Source of the DNA: Flavobacterium alvei
Lineage (GTDB): Bacteria > Bacteroidota > Bacteroidia > Flavobacteriales > Flavobacteriaceae
Reading direction: 5' to 3'
Length of the DNA stretch: 35,736 nt
NCBI RefSeq assembly: GCF_002920895.1
Contig: NZ_PQVG01000013.1
Span: forward strand, 1 to 35,736
A model generated the notes under the pieces. It was not told the origin of the DNA. It ran no database searches and saw nothing but the letters and a program-made list of their open reading frames with translations. Shown here piece after piece: positions 1 through 7,492 of the stretch (its first letter is position 1; each line of letters opens with the position of its first letter). The position numbers were made by a program, and so were the translations under genes.

Positions 1-210
1 TTTTAGTGGATAACTCTTCGTTTGAAACAAAGAGAGAATGGATTCATTAAAGCGAAAATTGGCGTTTTTAAACACCAAGAACACTAAGAAGAAACAAAGC
101 TCACTAAGAAAAGACGCTATAGATAGCGCTTTGCTTGCATTGGTTGATATGTTTGCTTTGGAAAATCGTTCTTATATATAAAAGAAAAGCTCTTTCTATT
201 AATCAACAAA

Positions 211-297
211 TAGCCCCGATAGTAGCGGCATCCTCTTGTAACGGTCCCGAAACTTCGGGACGGAACAAGAGATAGAGCGGATAGCGGGAATAGCTCC
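211..297. repeat. Nested stem-loop intergenic element, possibly Flavo-1-like
   Basis: The core is a perfect hairpin, GTCCCGA (244-250) with TCGGGAC (255-261) and a 4-nt loop. It sits inside a second perfect stem, CTCTTGT (233-239) with ACAAGAG (265-271). The outer flanks TAGCCCCGATAG (211-222) and ATAGCGGGAATAGCTCC (281-297) are conserved-looking and partly complementary. From memory, closely similar elements (TAGCCCCGAT...GCGGGAATAGCTCC) recur between genes in Flavobacterium genomes and may correspond to the Flavo-1 RNA motif; that identification was not checked. A GC-rich structured block in AT-rich DNA argues for a repeat or small RNA. Confidence 0.5.
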
Positions 298-353
298 TTG
301 AAAAAACTAATCTATATATAATGTATGTTCAAAATATATAGCTTTTAAAAGCA

Positions 354-387
354 AAGAGGCCACTATTTATTGTAATAGTAGCCTCTT
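354..387 (-). terminator. Terminator of the DUF4294 gene
   Basis: AAGAGGC (354-360) pairs with GCCTCTT (381-387), and after one mismatch ACTATT (362-367) pairs with AATAGT (374-379). On the minus strand it is followed by a T-rich run, 20 bases after the stop codon. Confidence 0.7.
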
Positions 388-406
388 AATAATATATAAG
401 GTAAAT

Positions 407-1084
407 TTAATTGTTGGACTTTACTGCTTTATTGATCCAAAAATCATTTAAATCATCATAATTTACAGGTTTTGCTGGTGGTTGATTGATTAACCTATTC
501 GATTCGAAGGCTCTTACTAATATAGTTTCGATAAGATAATCTTCGTTGACTTGGTAGGGCAAGTATTGGGTTTTCAAATTAAGGTCAAACATTCTGGCTG
601 TTGTATTGGACCAAAAAGCCGTCCAACCACTTTTTAAAGATTTTACTAAATCATAAGTTGTAATTCCTGTTTGTCGGTGAATTAACTTTATAAGTATTTG
701 ACCTTGCTTACGGGAAAGTTTTTTGAGTTGAGCTTCAAATTCATTATTGAGATAATCTTCAACAATCTTGAAATATTTTTTCTTTTCTTTATTTGTCTTT
801 AGACTTGCCATACCTCTATTTAGTGCTGTCAATCGCTCGGAAGCTAATTTTGCGTAGGGATAAGTTCGATATACACGGTTTTTTAACAAGGTAAATTGTT
901 TTTGCGATTCTACATCAACTTTTCCTTTAAAAATAACGATTTCATCTAATTGTATGGTGTCTTTAAATATGGTGTCTTTATCTTTAATGAAATATCCCAT
1001 ACTTGTAGTGTCTTTTTGAACTATTTGGGCTTGAGTTGAAAGAGATACGAAAAGGAAAAACAAGAAAAACTTAAAAATCTTCAT
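407..1084 (-). CDS. DUF4294 family secreted protein
   Basis: This is a 225-residue protein if translation starts at the ATG at 1084. An in-frame ATG 24 bases upstream is possible, but the downstream start puts a typical signal peptide at the N-terminus (MKIFKFFLFFLFVSLSTQAQ, cleavage after AQ). The mature protein has a short beta-rich N-terminal part (FIKDKDTI...LDEIVIFKG) and then a basic helical region with VYRTYPYAKLASERL, which I recognise as DUF4294, a family largely restricted to Bacteroidota. Function is unknown; export to the periplasm is inferred from the signal peptide. It is divergent from the M42 peptidase gene across 84 bases, a pairing I recall from other Flavobacterium genomes. 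A promoter is visible at 1106-1140 and a terminator at 354-387. Confidence 0.85.
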   Translation of the reverse strand: MKIFKFFLFFLFVSLSTQAQIVQKDTTSMGYFIKDKDTIFKDTIQLDEIVIFKGKVDVESQKQFTLLKNRVYRTYPYAKLASERLTALNRGMASLKTNKEKKKYFKIVEDYLNNEFEAQLKKLSRKQGQILIKLIHRQTGITTYDLVKSLKSGWTAFWSNTTARMFDLNLKTQYLPYQVNEDYLIETILVRAFESNRLINQPPAKPVNYDDLNDFWINKAVKSNN

Positions 1085-1105
1085 AGTAGTAAATAATTTA
1101 TGTGA

Positions 1106-1140
1106 CAAAATTATACATTTATATACAACTCTAATGCCAA
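1106..1140 (-). promoter_or_regulatory. Promoter of the DUF4294 gene
   Basis: On the minus strand there is a -7 box TAATTTTG (1113 to 1106) with a TTG (1140 to 1138) 24 nt upstream, matching the Bacteroidota TTG/TAnnTTTG layout. The box lies 21 bases before the ATG at 1084 and between the two candidate ATGs, which supports the downstream start: the ATG at 1108 would overlap the box itself. Confidence 0.6.
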
Positions 1141-1168
1141 ATTTTTAATTTAGCCAAAAATTATTTTT

Positions 1169-2257
1169 ATGAGTTCAAAATCAATATTAAAAAAGACATC
1201 TCTTACGTTTTTAGAAAATTATTTAAACAATGCTTCTCCAACTGGTTATGAAAGTAGCGGTCAAAAACTGTGGATGGATTATGTAAAACCATATGTAGAC
1301 ACTTTTATCACGGATACTTACGGAACTGCTGTGGGAATTATTAATCCTGACGCTCCTTATAAAGTGGTTATTGAAGGTCACTCTGATGAAATTTCCTGGT
1401 ATGTTAATTACATTACCGATGACGGATTAATCTATGTGATTAGAAATGGTGGTTCCGATCATCAAATTGCGCCATCAAAAAGGGTAAATATCCACACTAA
1501 AAAAGGAATCGTGAAAGGTGTTTTTGGTTGGCCAGCTATTCATACTCGTAATCGAGGTAAGGAAGAAACACCAAAAATTGATAATTTGTTCATTGATATT
1601 GGTTGTTCTAAAAAAGAAGAAGTAGATGCACTTGGTGTTCACGTGGGTTGTGTGATTACTTATCCTGATGAATTTATGGTTTTGAACGAAAACAAATTTG
1701 TTTGTCGTGCCATTGATAATAGAATGGGCGGTTTTATGATTGCCGAAGTGGCTCGTTTGCTTCACGAAAACAAAGTCAAGCTTCCTTTTGGGTTGTATAT
1801 TACCAATTCTGTTCAAGAAGAAGTGGGACTTCGTGGAGCCGAAATGATTACCAAAACCATCAAGCCTAACGTTGCTATTGTAACTGATGTTTGCCACGAC
1901 TCTACTACGCCAATGATTGACAAGAAAATTGAAGGCGAAACCAAAATTGGAAAAGGTCCTGTTATTACTTATGCACCAGCGGTTCAGAATAATTTGAGAG
2001 AACTAATTTTGGACACTGCCGAAGAGAAAAAAATTCCTTTTCAGCGTTTGGCTTCTTCGAGAGTTACAGGAACTGATACCGATGCTTTTGCTTATAGTAA
2101 TGGTGGAGTTGCTTCGGCATTGATTTCATTACCATTGCGATATATGCACACCACGGTTGAAATGGTGCATCGAGAAGATGTTGAAAACGTGATAAAATTA
2201 ATTTATGAGACTTTATTGAAAATCGAAAACAACGAAACGTTTTCTTATTTTAAGTAG
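1169..2257 (+). CDS. M42 family metallopeptidase (aminopeptidase/glutamyl-aminopeptidase type)
   Basis: This 362-residue protein has the full metal-binding set of M42 cytosolic aminopeptidases. GHSDEI carries H71 and D73, AIDNR carries the bridging D183, QEEVG carries the catalytic and ligand glutamates E217-E218, VTD carries D240, and MHTTVEM carries H327. These match the di-zinc or di-cobalt site of tetrahedral (TET) aminopeptidases. There is no signal peptide, so it should be cytoplasmic and act on short peptides. Substrate preference cannot be read from the sequence; some relatives were historically named endoglucanase or cellulase. Its length is normal for the family. It is convergent with the ABC ATPase gene and ends at a strong bidirectional terminator. 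Confidence 0.92.
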   Translation: MSSKSILKKTSLTFLENYLNNASPTGYESSGQKLWMDYVKPYVDTFITDTYGTAVGIINPDAPYKVVIEGHSDEISWYVNYITDDGLIYVIRNGGSDHQIAPSKRVNIHTKKGIVKGVFGWPAIHTRNRGKEETPKIDNLFIDIGCSKKEEVDALGVHVGCVITYPDEFMVLNENKFVCRAIDNRMGGFMIAEVARLLHENKVKLPFGLYITNSVQEEVGLRGAEMITKTIKPNVAIVTDVCHDSTTPMIDKKIEGETKIGKGPVITYAPAVQNNLRELILDTAEEKKIPFQRLASSRVTGTDTDAFAYSNGGVASALISLPLRYMHTTVEMVHREDVENVIKLIYETLLKIENNETFSYFK

Positions 2258-2277
2258 AAAAGTATTTTCTAAAAGCT

Positions 2278-2313
2278 AAAATCCTTTCCATTGTCAAATG
2301 TGGAAAGGATTTT
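2278..2313. terminator. Bidirectional terminator between M42 and ABC ATPase genes
   Basis: ATCCTTTCCA (2281-2290) pairs perfectly with TGGAAAGGAT (2301-2310), with an A run before and a T run after. It lies 20 bases past the M42 stop and 13 bases before the stop of the convergent ABC gene, so it can serve both. Confidence 0.85.
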
Positions 2314-2325
2314 TAGTTTCTATTA

Positions 2326-3273
2326 TTACCGCATAAAAGACAACCTTACTTCTTGGTTCAGTTCTAATTCTGAGTGGTGCTCAAAGAAAATGGCTTTTCG
2401 TTCGAAAGCAGCCTTAATTAAATAATGGTTTCCTTTGAAATAAGATTGCTTAACAATTACAGTTATATTTCCCTCTTCGACAACTTTAAGTTGATGTGGG
2501 TAAATAATTAGTGTTTCGTTAGTGCCATCCAAATCCTCAAAATGGGATTGTTTTAATTCATTTACTTCTCCAAAAAGTGAAGCAACGTAATAACTTGGCG
2601 GATTCTCATAAAGTTGTCTTGAATTTCCTTTGGCTATTAATTTCCCGTTTTGTAATACAATCGTTTCATCCGAAAAAGACAAAGCTTCTGTGCTATCGTG
2701 AGTGGCTATGATACAAGTAATTTCTTTTTTCTTAAAATAATTGAATAAATTTCGACGCAGGGAGTTTTTTCGAAAGGAATCTATTTGACTGAAAGGTTCG
2801 TCCAATAAAAGAATTTCGGGTTCGAGTGCCAAAACTCTTGCCAAAGCAACTCGTTGTTGTTGTCCTCCGCTTAGGTATTTTGCTTTTACTTTGGCAAATT
2901 CAGTCATTTCTACCATTTCCAAAAGCTCTTGAACTCTTACTTTCTTTTTCTCCTTATATATATTGGACAAAAACTTGCCTACATTTTCTTCAACAGTTAT
3001 GTAAGGCATCAAATCAAAATCTTGTGCCAAGTATTTAATATAATCTTTGCCCGGAATTAGATTGAATTTGGGGCCCAAAATGGGTTCGTCATTATATAGA
3101 ATTTCGCCATTATCCAAATCATACAATCCGTAAAGTAGTTTGAGCAAAGTACTTTTACCGCAACCACTTTCGCCAATGACAGCAATATGTTGCCCTTTGG
3201 CAATTTCGAAACTAACATTCTCGATGACTGGATTTTCTATATAGGTAAAAGAAATATTTTTTATTTGAAGCAT
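2326..3273 (-). CDS. ABC transporter ATP-binding protein
   Basis: This is a 315-residue ATPase subunit with every nucleotide-binding motif intact: Walker A GESGCGKST (34-42), Q-loop Q84, signature LSGGQQQR (134-141), Walker B ILLLDEP (154-160) and switch histidine H192. About 75 residues follow the ATPase core (from about 240) and look like a degenerate TOBE-type beta domain. That arrangement is found in importers for iron, molybdate, polyamines or sugars (the FbpC/PotA/MalK group). No permease or binding protein is adjacent, so the substrate and even the transport direction are unknown. A TAAATTTG -7 box lies at 3299-3292 on the minus strand, 18 bases before the start codon. Confidence 0.88.
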   Translation of the reverse strand: MLQIKNISFTYIENPVIENVSFEIAKGQHIAVIGESGCGKSTLLKLLYGLYDLDNGEILYNDEPILGPKFNLIPGKDYIKYLAQDFDLMPYITVEENVGKFLSNIYKEKKKVRVQELLEMVEMTEFAKVKAKYLSGGQQQRVALARVLALEPEILLLDEPFSQIDSFRKNSLRRNLFNYFKKKEITCIIATHDSTEALSFSDETIVLQNGKLIAKGNSRQLYENPPSYYVASLFGEVNELKQSHFEDLDGTNETLIIYPHQLKVVEEGNITVIVKQSYFKGNHYLIKAAFERKAIFFEHHSELELNQEVRLSFMR

Positions 3274-3377
3274 TTTCTAGGTTTAATGGTGCAAATTTAC
3301 AACGTTTATTAAAATGAATCTATTGTGATTTTAATGAATTTATTTCTATATTTTAGCACCACTAAATTCTAAAATAA

Positions 3378-3980
3378 ATGAAAAATATTTATATAATGTT
3401 GGCCGTGTTTTTTGCAACTTTTGTTTGGTCAATCATCAATCCGAAGGAAGGTTTTACCTGTTTTTTGGAAATTATTCCTGCTATCATTGGGGTTTTGGTG
3501 TTGACTTTCACGTTCCATAAATTTAGGTTTACCAACATTACCTATTTTCTAATCCTAATTCATTGCATCATTCTTTTTGTCGGTGGTCATTATACCTATG
3601 CCGAAGTTCCGTTGTTTGATTATATTCGAGAAATTTTTCATCAAAGTAGAAATAATTATGATAAAATAGGTCATTTTGCACAAGGATTAGTGCCTGCAAT
3701 GATAATCCGCGAATTATTTATTCGTAAAAAAGTAATTAGTAATCCGAGTTTTTTTAATTTTATCATTGTTTCTATTTGTTTGGCAATAAGTGCGGCATAT
3801 GAATGGATAGAATGGGGAGTTTCATTAGCAACAGGTGATGGTGGCGATGCATTTTTAGGAACTCAAGGTTATGTTTGGGACACACAATCAGATATGTTGT
3901 TTGCTACAATTGGCGCTATAACAGGTTTGATTTTGTTTTCGAAAACTCAAGATAAACAACTGAATCAATTTAAACACTAA
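3378..3980 (+). CDS. DUF2238 (YjdF-like) integral membrane protein
   Basis: This 200-residue protein has about five to six hydrophobic segments. It carries the DUF2238 hallmarks: a conserved YDKIGHFAQGLVPAM block near the middle, AAYEWIEWG, and a GDAFLGTQGYVWDTQSDM block followed by the last membrane helix. The acidic and histidine residues within membrane blocks are typical of the family, whose function is unknown. It should sit in the inner membrane. The next gene starts only 4 bases after its stop, so the two are probably co-transcribed. A variant -7 box (TATATTTTAG, about 3347-3356) lies upstream; it is not a clean TAnnTTTG match. Confidence 0.85.
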   Translation: MKNIYIMLAVFFATFVWSIINPKEGFTCFLEIIPAIIGVLVLTFTFHKFRFTNITYFLILIHCIILFVGGHYTYAEVPLFDYIREIFHQSRNNYDKIGHFAQGLVPAMIIRELFIRKKVISNPSFFNFIIVSICLAISAAYEWIEWGVSLATGDGGDAFLGTQGYVWDTQSDMLFATIGAITGLILFSKTQDKQLNQFKH

Positions 3981-3984
3981 AAAA

Positions 3985-4452
3985 ATGCAATCATCAGTTC
4001 TTACAGTCGAAGATTACCTTAACGAAATTCCTGAAGAAAGGAAAGAAGTGTTTCAAAAGCTTAGAGATATTATTCGCAATACTATTCCTGAAGGTTTTGT
4101 AGAGCAAATGAGTTACGGAATGATTGGTTATATTGTACCCCATTCTACTTATCCGAGTGGATACCATTGCAATCCAAAACTTCCTCTACCCTTTTTAAAT
4201 ATTGCGTCCCAAAAAAATTTCATCGCAATTTATCATATGGGAATTTATGTGAATCCCCAATTAATGGACTGGTTTGTAACCGAATTTCCTAAGCACAGCA
4301 ACCAAAAATTAGATATGGGAAAAAGTTGCATTCGATTTAAAAAACTGGATCAAATTCCATTTGATTTAATTGCTGAATTAGTCGGCAAAATGGCTGTGAA
4401 AGATTGGATTGAATGTTATGAAACCCAAATAAAAAACCGCAAATCTGCTTAG
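3985..4452 (+). CDS. DUF1801 domain protein
   Basis: This 155-residue cytoplasmic protein begins with VEDYLNEIPEERKEVFQKLRDIIRNTIPEGFVE and contains MSYGMIGY and a C-terminal MGKSCIRFKKLDQIP block. These are characteristic of the DUF1801 (YdhG/YjhX-like) fold, structurally related to a small alpha/beta domain of unknown function. No catalytic motif is evident. It follows the DUF2238 gene after 4 bases and is probably in the same operon. Its stop codon lies in the loop of a terminator hairpin at 4434-4463, so transcription likely ends immediately after the reading frame. Confidence 0.85.
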   Translation: MQSSVLTVEDYLNEIPEERKEVFQKLRDIIRNTIPEGFVEQMSYGMIGYIVPHSTYPSGYHCNPKLPLPFLNIASQKNFIAIYHMGIYVNPQLMDWFVTEFPKHSNQKLDMGKSCIRFKKLDQIPFDLIAELVGKMAVKDWIECYETQIKNRKSA

Positions 4453-4463
4453 AATTGCGGTTT
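4434..4463 (+). terminator. Terminator overlapping the DUF1801 stop codon
   Basis: AAACCGCAA (4434-4442) pairs with TTGCGGTTT (4455-4463). The left arm is inside the last codons of the DUF1801 gene and the TAG lies in the loop. The downstream T-run is short, so the strength is moderate. Confidence 0.6.
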
Positions 4464-4502
4464 CATTAGTTCACTTTTTAAGTTGCTAATAATTATCGAA
4501 GC

Positions 4503-4886
4503 TTATTGGGCTTGTTTTAAAATTTGGATTGCCTCTTTGGCATTAGATAATTCGGCATGTTTCAAAGCGGTAAATCCTCTTTCATCTTTTGCTTTAACAT
4601 CAGCTCCATTAGATATTAAAATTTTTAAAATCTCTACCTTGTTATAACGTGCTGCAAGCATTAATGGACTCATTCCATTTGATTTTTCATTAACATCTGA
4701 CCCATAAGCAATAAACTTTTTTACTGCTTCAACATCGCCTCTGACAATAGCATTGTTGAACGGCGAAACTCCTTCATAAACTGTAATTGTAGTTTCATTA
4801 CCCTTTTCAGGATTAAAACCCGAAGCCATAGAAACATTTGTAAAAGCTACTAAAGCTAGTCCTAAATAAACGATTGATTTTTTCAT
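4503..4886 (-). CDS. Secreted ankyrin-repeat protein
   Basis: This is a 127-residue protein with an N-terminal signal peptide (MKKSIVYLGLALVAFTNVSMASG). From about residue 42 it consists of ankyrin repeats: AIVRGDVEAVKKFIAYGSDV, then MSPLMLAARYNKVEILKILI with SNGADVKAKDERG, then FTALKHAELSNAKEAIQIL. That is about two complete repeats and one partial. Ankyrin repeats bind proteins; the partner is unknown, and export to the periplasm is inferred. The -7 box TATATTTG lies 84 bases upstream of the ATG (4977 to 4970), implying a rather long AT-rich 5' leader. Some small periplasmic ankyrin proteins are linked to peroxide resistance with catalase; no catalase is present here, although dps and oxyR lie nearby. 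Confidence 0.88.
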   Translation of the reverse strand: MKKSIVYLGLALVAFTNVSMASGFNPEKGNETTITVYEGVSPFNNAIVRGDVEAVKKFIAYGSDVNEKSNGMSPLMLAARYNKVEILKILISNGADVKAKDERGFTALKHAELSNAKEAIQILKQAQ

Positions 4887-5251
4887 AACACTTGATTTTT
4901 TTTTTTGATTAATTGTTCTTTTTTTGATTGATGATTTTTGAAATATTAAATACCTATTAATATTCTATGCAAATATATATCTAAAAACAGGTATCTTGTT
5001 TTACATAGTACTTATATTTAACAAAAAATTAACAAAATAAAATGATATAAATATTCATTTAAAAAAGGCTATAGTAAATATAGAAATACATGAAAGAATA
5101 ATAACAACTATTTAACTATCTGATAATGAGGTAAAATATAACTATTCAATGCAAAAAACATGCATAATCAAAAGGCTGCTATTCCCAAATTAATTCGGTG
5201 ATAGCAGCCTTTAAATCTAAAAACAAAACTGAATATTAAATATTCAATTCA
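4887..5251. other. AT-rich intergenic region between ankyrin and carbonic anhydrase genes
   Basis: This 365-base gap holds the ankyrin gene's leader, with a -7 box TATATTTG on the minus strand at 4977-4970, and the carbonic anhydrase terminator at 5171-5212. The middle part (about 5000-5160) is very AT-rich, with no open frame or clear structure that I could identify. Confidence 0.6.
5171..5212 (-). terminator. Terminator of the carbonic anhydrase gene
   Basis: AAAGGCTGCTAT (5171-5182) pairs perfectly over 12 bp with ATAGCAGCCTTT (5201-5212). It lies 39 bases beyond the stop of the minus-strand carbonic anhydrase gene. Confidence 0.8.
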
Positions 5252-5887
5252 TCAAAACTTCAACTGATATACATCATCTAAGTCTTTATCACAACTAAAA
5301 TTAACATTCAAATCAGTAACATATCCTGAATTCAATCCATAAACCCAACCATGAAGAGACAATTCTTGCCCTTTTTTCCAAGCCGATTGTACAATTGATG
5401 TTTTAGCTAAATCACAGACTTGTTCAATAACATTGATTTCCACAAATCTATTAAAACGCTCTGTTTCATCTTCAATTGCATCTAATTCTTTGTGATTTAA
5501 ACGATATACATCTTTAATATGTCGAATCCAGTTGTCGATAATTCCGACCGAATCATTTTTCATAGCAGCCATTATACCTCCGCAACCGTAATGACCACAA
5601 ACCAATACATGCTTAACTTTTAATACATTAACAGCATAATCCAAAACGCTCAACATATTCATATCAGAATGAATAACCATATTAGCTATGTTTCTATGTA
5701 CAAAAGTTTCGCCTGGTTTCGCTCCAATTATTTCGTTTGCAGGAACTCTACTATCCGAACAACCTATCCATAACAAAGGAGGGGCTTGTCCTTTGGCCAG
5801 ATCTTGAAAATAATTAGGGTCTAATGCTAATGATTCCTCAACCCATTTTTTATTTCTTTCTAAAATCTTATTATAGAAATCACTCAT
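5252..5887 (-). CDS. can: Beta-class carbonic anhydrase
   Basis: This 211-residue enzyme reversibly hydrates CO2 to bicarbonate. The zinc site is complete: C43 in IGCSDSR, H99 and C102 in GHYGCGG. The D45-R47 dyad that controls access to the zinc is present in the same CSDSR motif. The length matches bacterial Can-type beta carbonic anhydrases and there is no signal peptide, so it is cytoplasmic. It probably supplies bicarbonate for carboxylation reactions and pH balance. It lies 83 bases downstream of dps on the same strand, with a candidate -7 box TACTTTTG (5927 to 5920) between them, so it may have its own promoter. The symbol is by family resemblance. Confidence 0.95.
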   Translation of the reverse strand: MSDFYNKILERNKKWVEESLALDPNYFQDLAKGQAPPLLWIGCSDSRVPANEIIGAKPGETFVHRNIANMVIHSDMNMLSVLDYAVNVLKVKHVLVCGHYGCGGIMAAMKNDSVGIIDNWIRHIKDVYRLNHKELDAIEDETERFNRFVEINVIEQVCDLAKTSIVQSAWKKGQELSLHGWVYGLNSGYVTDLNVNFSCDKDLDDVYQLKF

Positions 5888-5901
5888 ATTCTTAAATTAA
5901 A

Positions 5902-5945
5902 AAATTGATTATACTTTTCCAAAAGTAGAAAAATATAATCAATTT
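5902..5945. repeat. 12-bp inverted repeat around the carbonic anhydrase promoter
   Basis: AAATTGATTATA (5902-5913) is the exact reverse complement of TATAATCAATTT (5934-5945). The intervening 20 bases contain the minus-strand box TACTTTTG. It could be an operator, or a weak AT-rich terminator for dps; the sequence alone does not decide. Confidence 0.5.
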
Positions 5946-5970
5946 AAGTCTCTATTTCCTTAAGGATAAT

Positions 5971-6444
5971 TTAATCTTGTTGCCAAGCTTTCAACATCCA
6001 AATGGTTTTTTCTTGTTCAACAATAAAATCACCCATCATCGAGTTGGTTCCTTCGTCCTCAATTTCGCCCGATTTCTTCAAGATAACTCTTTCAATGGCA
6101 AGTAATTTGACCAATGAAGAAACAATCAATTCAATAGCTTTTTCATCGTTGTGAATGTTTTTTCCAATTTCAAGCTTGTTATTCATTATATAATCATCAA
6201 AAGTGTGAAGCGGAATAGCATCCAAAGTCAAAACACGCTCTGCAATCAAATCAATCTTTAATTGGCTGTCATTATACAATTCCTCAAATTTTAAATGCAA
6301 ATCGAAAAAACGTTTGCCTCGAATATTCCAATGCAAACCTCTTAAATTCTGGTAATAAATTTGAAAATTGGCCAATAATACATTTAATTCCGCAGCTAAT
6401 ACTTCGGCTTCTTTAGTTGGTAATCCAATAGTATTTAATTTCAT
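5971..6444 (-). CDS. dps: Dps family DNA-binding ferritin-like protein
   Basis: This 157-residue protein is a mini-ferritin that stores iron and detoxifies hydrogen peroxide with Fe(II), usually as a dodecamer. The ferroxidase residues found at the subunit interface are present in LHWNIRG (H38), FDLHLKFEELY (H50) and IDLIAERV (D65 and E69), with the same spacing as in E. coli Dps (H51, D78, E82). There is no long lysine-rich N-terminal tail, so tight DNA binding is less certain. It is divergent from the oxyR-like gene across 106 bases, and a perfect 8-bp dyad overlaps its -7 box. Peroxide control by OxyR is therefore a strong inference. Confidence 0.93.
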   Translation of the reverse strand: MKLNTIGLPTKEAEVLAAELNVLLANFQIYYQNLRGLHWNIRGKRFFDLHLKFEELYNDSQLKIDLIAERVLTLDAIPLHTFDDYIMNNKLEIGKNIHNDEKAIELIVSSLVKLLAIERVILKKSGEIEDEGTNSMMGDFIVEQEKTIWMLKAWQQD

Positions 6445-6472
6445 AATGTTGTCTTTTATATTTAATTTTAAT

Positions 6473-6499
6473 CAAAATTAAGAAATAACCGTTCTTAAT
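6473..6499 (-). promoter_or_regulatory. dps promoter with overlapping dyad (candidate OxyR operator)
   Basis: The minus-strand -7 box TAATTTTG occupies 6480 to 6473. A perfect inverted repeat overlaps and extends upstream of it: ATTAAGAA (6477-6484) and TTCTTAAT (6492-6499), separated by 7 bases. Half-sites are 15 bp apart centre to centre, suitable for a LysR-type dimer. The only regulator gene adjacent is the divergent oxyR homologue. Confidence 0.55.
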
Positions 6500-6523
6500 A
6501 CTATAAATTAAATTGATTGTTTT

Positions 6524-6531
6524 TATATTTG
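6524..6531 (+). promoter_or_regulatory. -7 box of the oxyR-like gene
   Basis: TATATTTG, an exact TAnnTTTG match, lies 19 bases before the ATG. No TTG is found at the usual distance upstream, so the promoter may depend on an activator. Confidence 0.5.
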
Positions 6532-6550
6532 CATCGTAAAATACTATACA

Positions 6551-7492
6551 ATGACAATTACTCAACTACAATATGTATTGGCAGTAGCCGAACATAAAAA
6601 TTTCACTCTTGCAGCAGATAAATGTTTCGTTACCCAACCCACATTGAGCATGCAAATTCAAAAAATTGAGGAAGAATTGAATATTTTGATATTTGATAGA
6701 ACTAAAAAACCTATTCAACTTACAGCAATTGGTCAGAAAATTGTTGAACAAGCCAAAAATATCGTTAACGAAGCAGGAAAAATAAAGGATATAGTTGAAT
6801 ACCAAAAAGGATTTATTGGTGGTGAATTTCGCATCGGAATTATTCCAACCATTATGCCTACACTTTTACCAATGTTTTTGAATAATTTCATCAAAAAATA
6901 TCCCAAAATAAAACTCATTATCGAAGAGTTGAATACCAATGAAATCATTACGCGATTAAAAAATGGTCATCTCGATGCGGCCATTGCAGCCACTCCATTA
7001 GAAGACGAAAAAATCAAGGAAATTGTGCTGTATTATGAGCCTTTTGTAGCTTATGTTCCTACGAATAATGTCATTTCTCAGAAATCAGAAATCGAAATAT
7101 CGGATTTAAACCTTGACGAAATTTTATTATTACAAGATGGACATTGTTTTAGAGATGGAATTTTAAATTTATGCAAGAATCAGCAAATGGCCGGTAAAAA
7201 TTCATTCCAACTTGAAAGCGGTAGTTTTGAAACTTTAATAAAACTAGCCGACGAAGGATTAGGCACCACGCTCCTGCCCTACTTACATACATTAAATTTG
7301 AATGATAACGACAAATTAAAACTAAGACAATTCAAAGAACCTAAGCCTGCTCGTGAAGTAAGCCTAATTTATCCTAAAAGCGAGTTGAAAATCCATATTA
7401 TTGATGCGCTTAGAAACACTATTTCTGGAGTGGTAAAAGGAGCAATTGCGTTTCAAAATGTTCAAATAATTAGTCCTATTTCAAAGAAATAA
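6551..7492 (+). CDS. oxyR: LysR-type hydrogen peroxide sensor OxyR
   Basis: This 313-residue protein has a LysR winged-helix N-terminus (residues 1-60, FTLAADKCFVTQPTLSMQIQ recognition region) and a two-lobed periplasmic-binding-like regulatory domain (90-300). The decisive evidence is GHCFRDGILNLC: C199 and C208 fall at the same residue numbers and spacing as the redox pair of E. coli OxyR (C199, C208), so disulfide switching by peroxide is expected. GIIPTIMPTLLP and ADEGLGTTLLPYL are other OxyR-type segments. It is divergent from dps, its most likely target. The stop codon overlaps a 13-bp terminator stem. Confidence 0.93.
   Translation: MTITQLQYVLAVAEHKNFTLAADKCFVTQPTLSMQIQKIEEELNILIFDRTKKPIQLTAIGQKIVEQAKNIVNEAGKIKDIVEYQKGFIGGEFRIGIIPTIMPTLLPMFLNNFIKKYPKIKLIIEELNTNEIITRLKNGHLDAAIAATPLEDEKIKEIVLYYEPFVAYVPTNNVISQKSEIEISDLNLDEILLLQDGHCFRDGILNLCKNQQMAGKNSFQLESGSFETLIKLADEGLGTTLLPYLHTLNLNDNDKLKLRQFKEPKPAREVSLIYPKSELKIHIIDALRNTISGVVKGAIAFQNVQIISPISKK

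Larger units (their letters stand above)
1..406. other. Non-coding left edge
   Basis: No convincing coding region is visible in these 406 bases. The stretch contains a degenerate short-word repeat around 70-112 (CACCAAGAACACTAAGAAG and a second ACTAAGAA), a small palindrome CGCTAT-AG-ATAGCG at 115-128, a nested stem-loop element at 211-297 and the terminator of the adjacent minus-strand gene at 354-387; the last two are listed separately. The CACTAAGAA-type words resemble low-information intergenic repeats common in Bacteroidota genomes. Confidence 0.6.

Noticed and set aside
1475..1897. 140-codon minus-strand frame inside the M42 gene
   Set aside because: It is antisense to a complete, well-conserved peptidase and has no recognisable protein features.
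4503..6444. A four-gene co-transcribed oxidative stress operon (dps, carbonic anhydrase, ankyrin)
   Set aside because: Separate -7 boxes and a strong terminator after the carbonic anhydrase gene (5171-5212) argue for separate transcripts.
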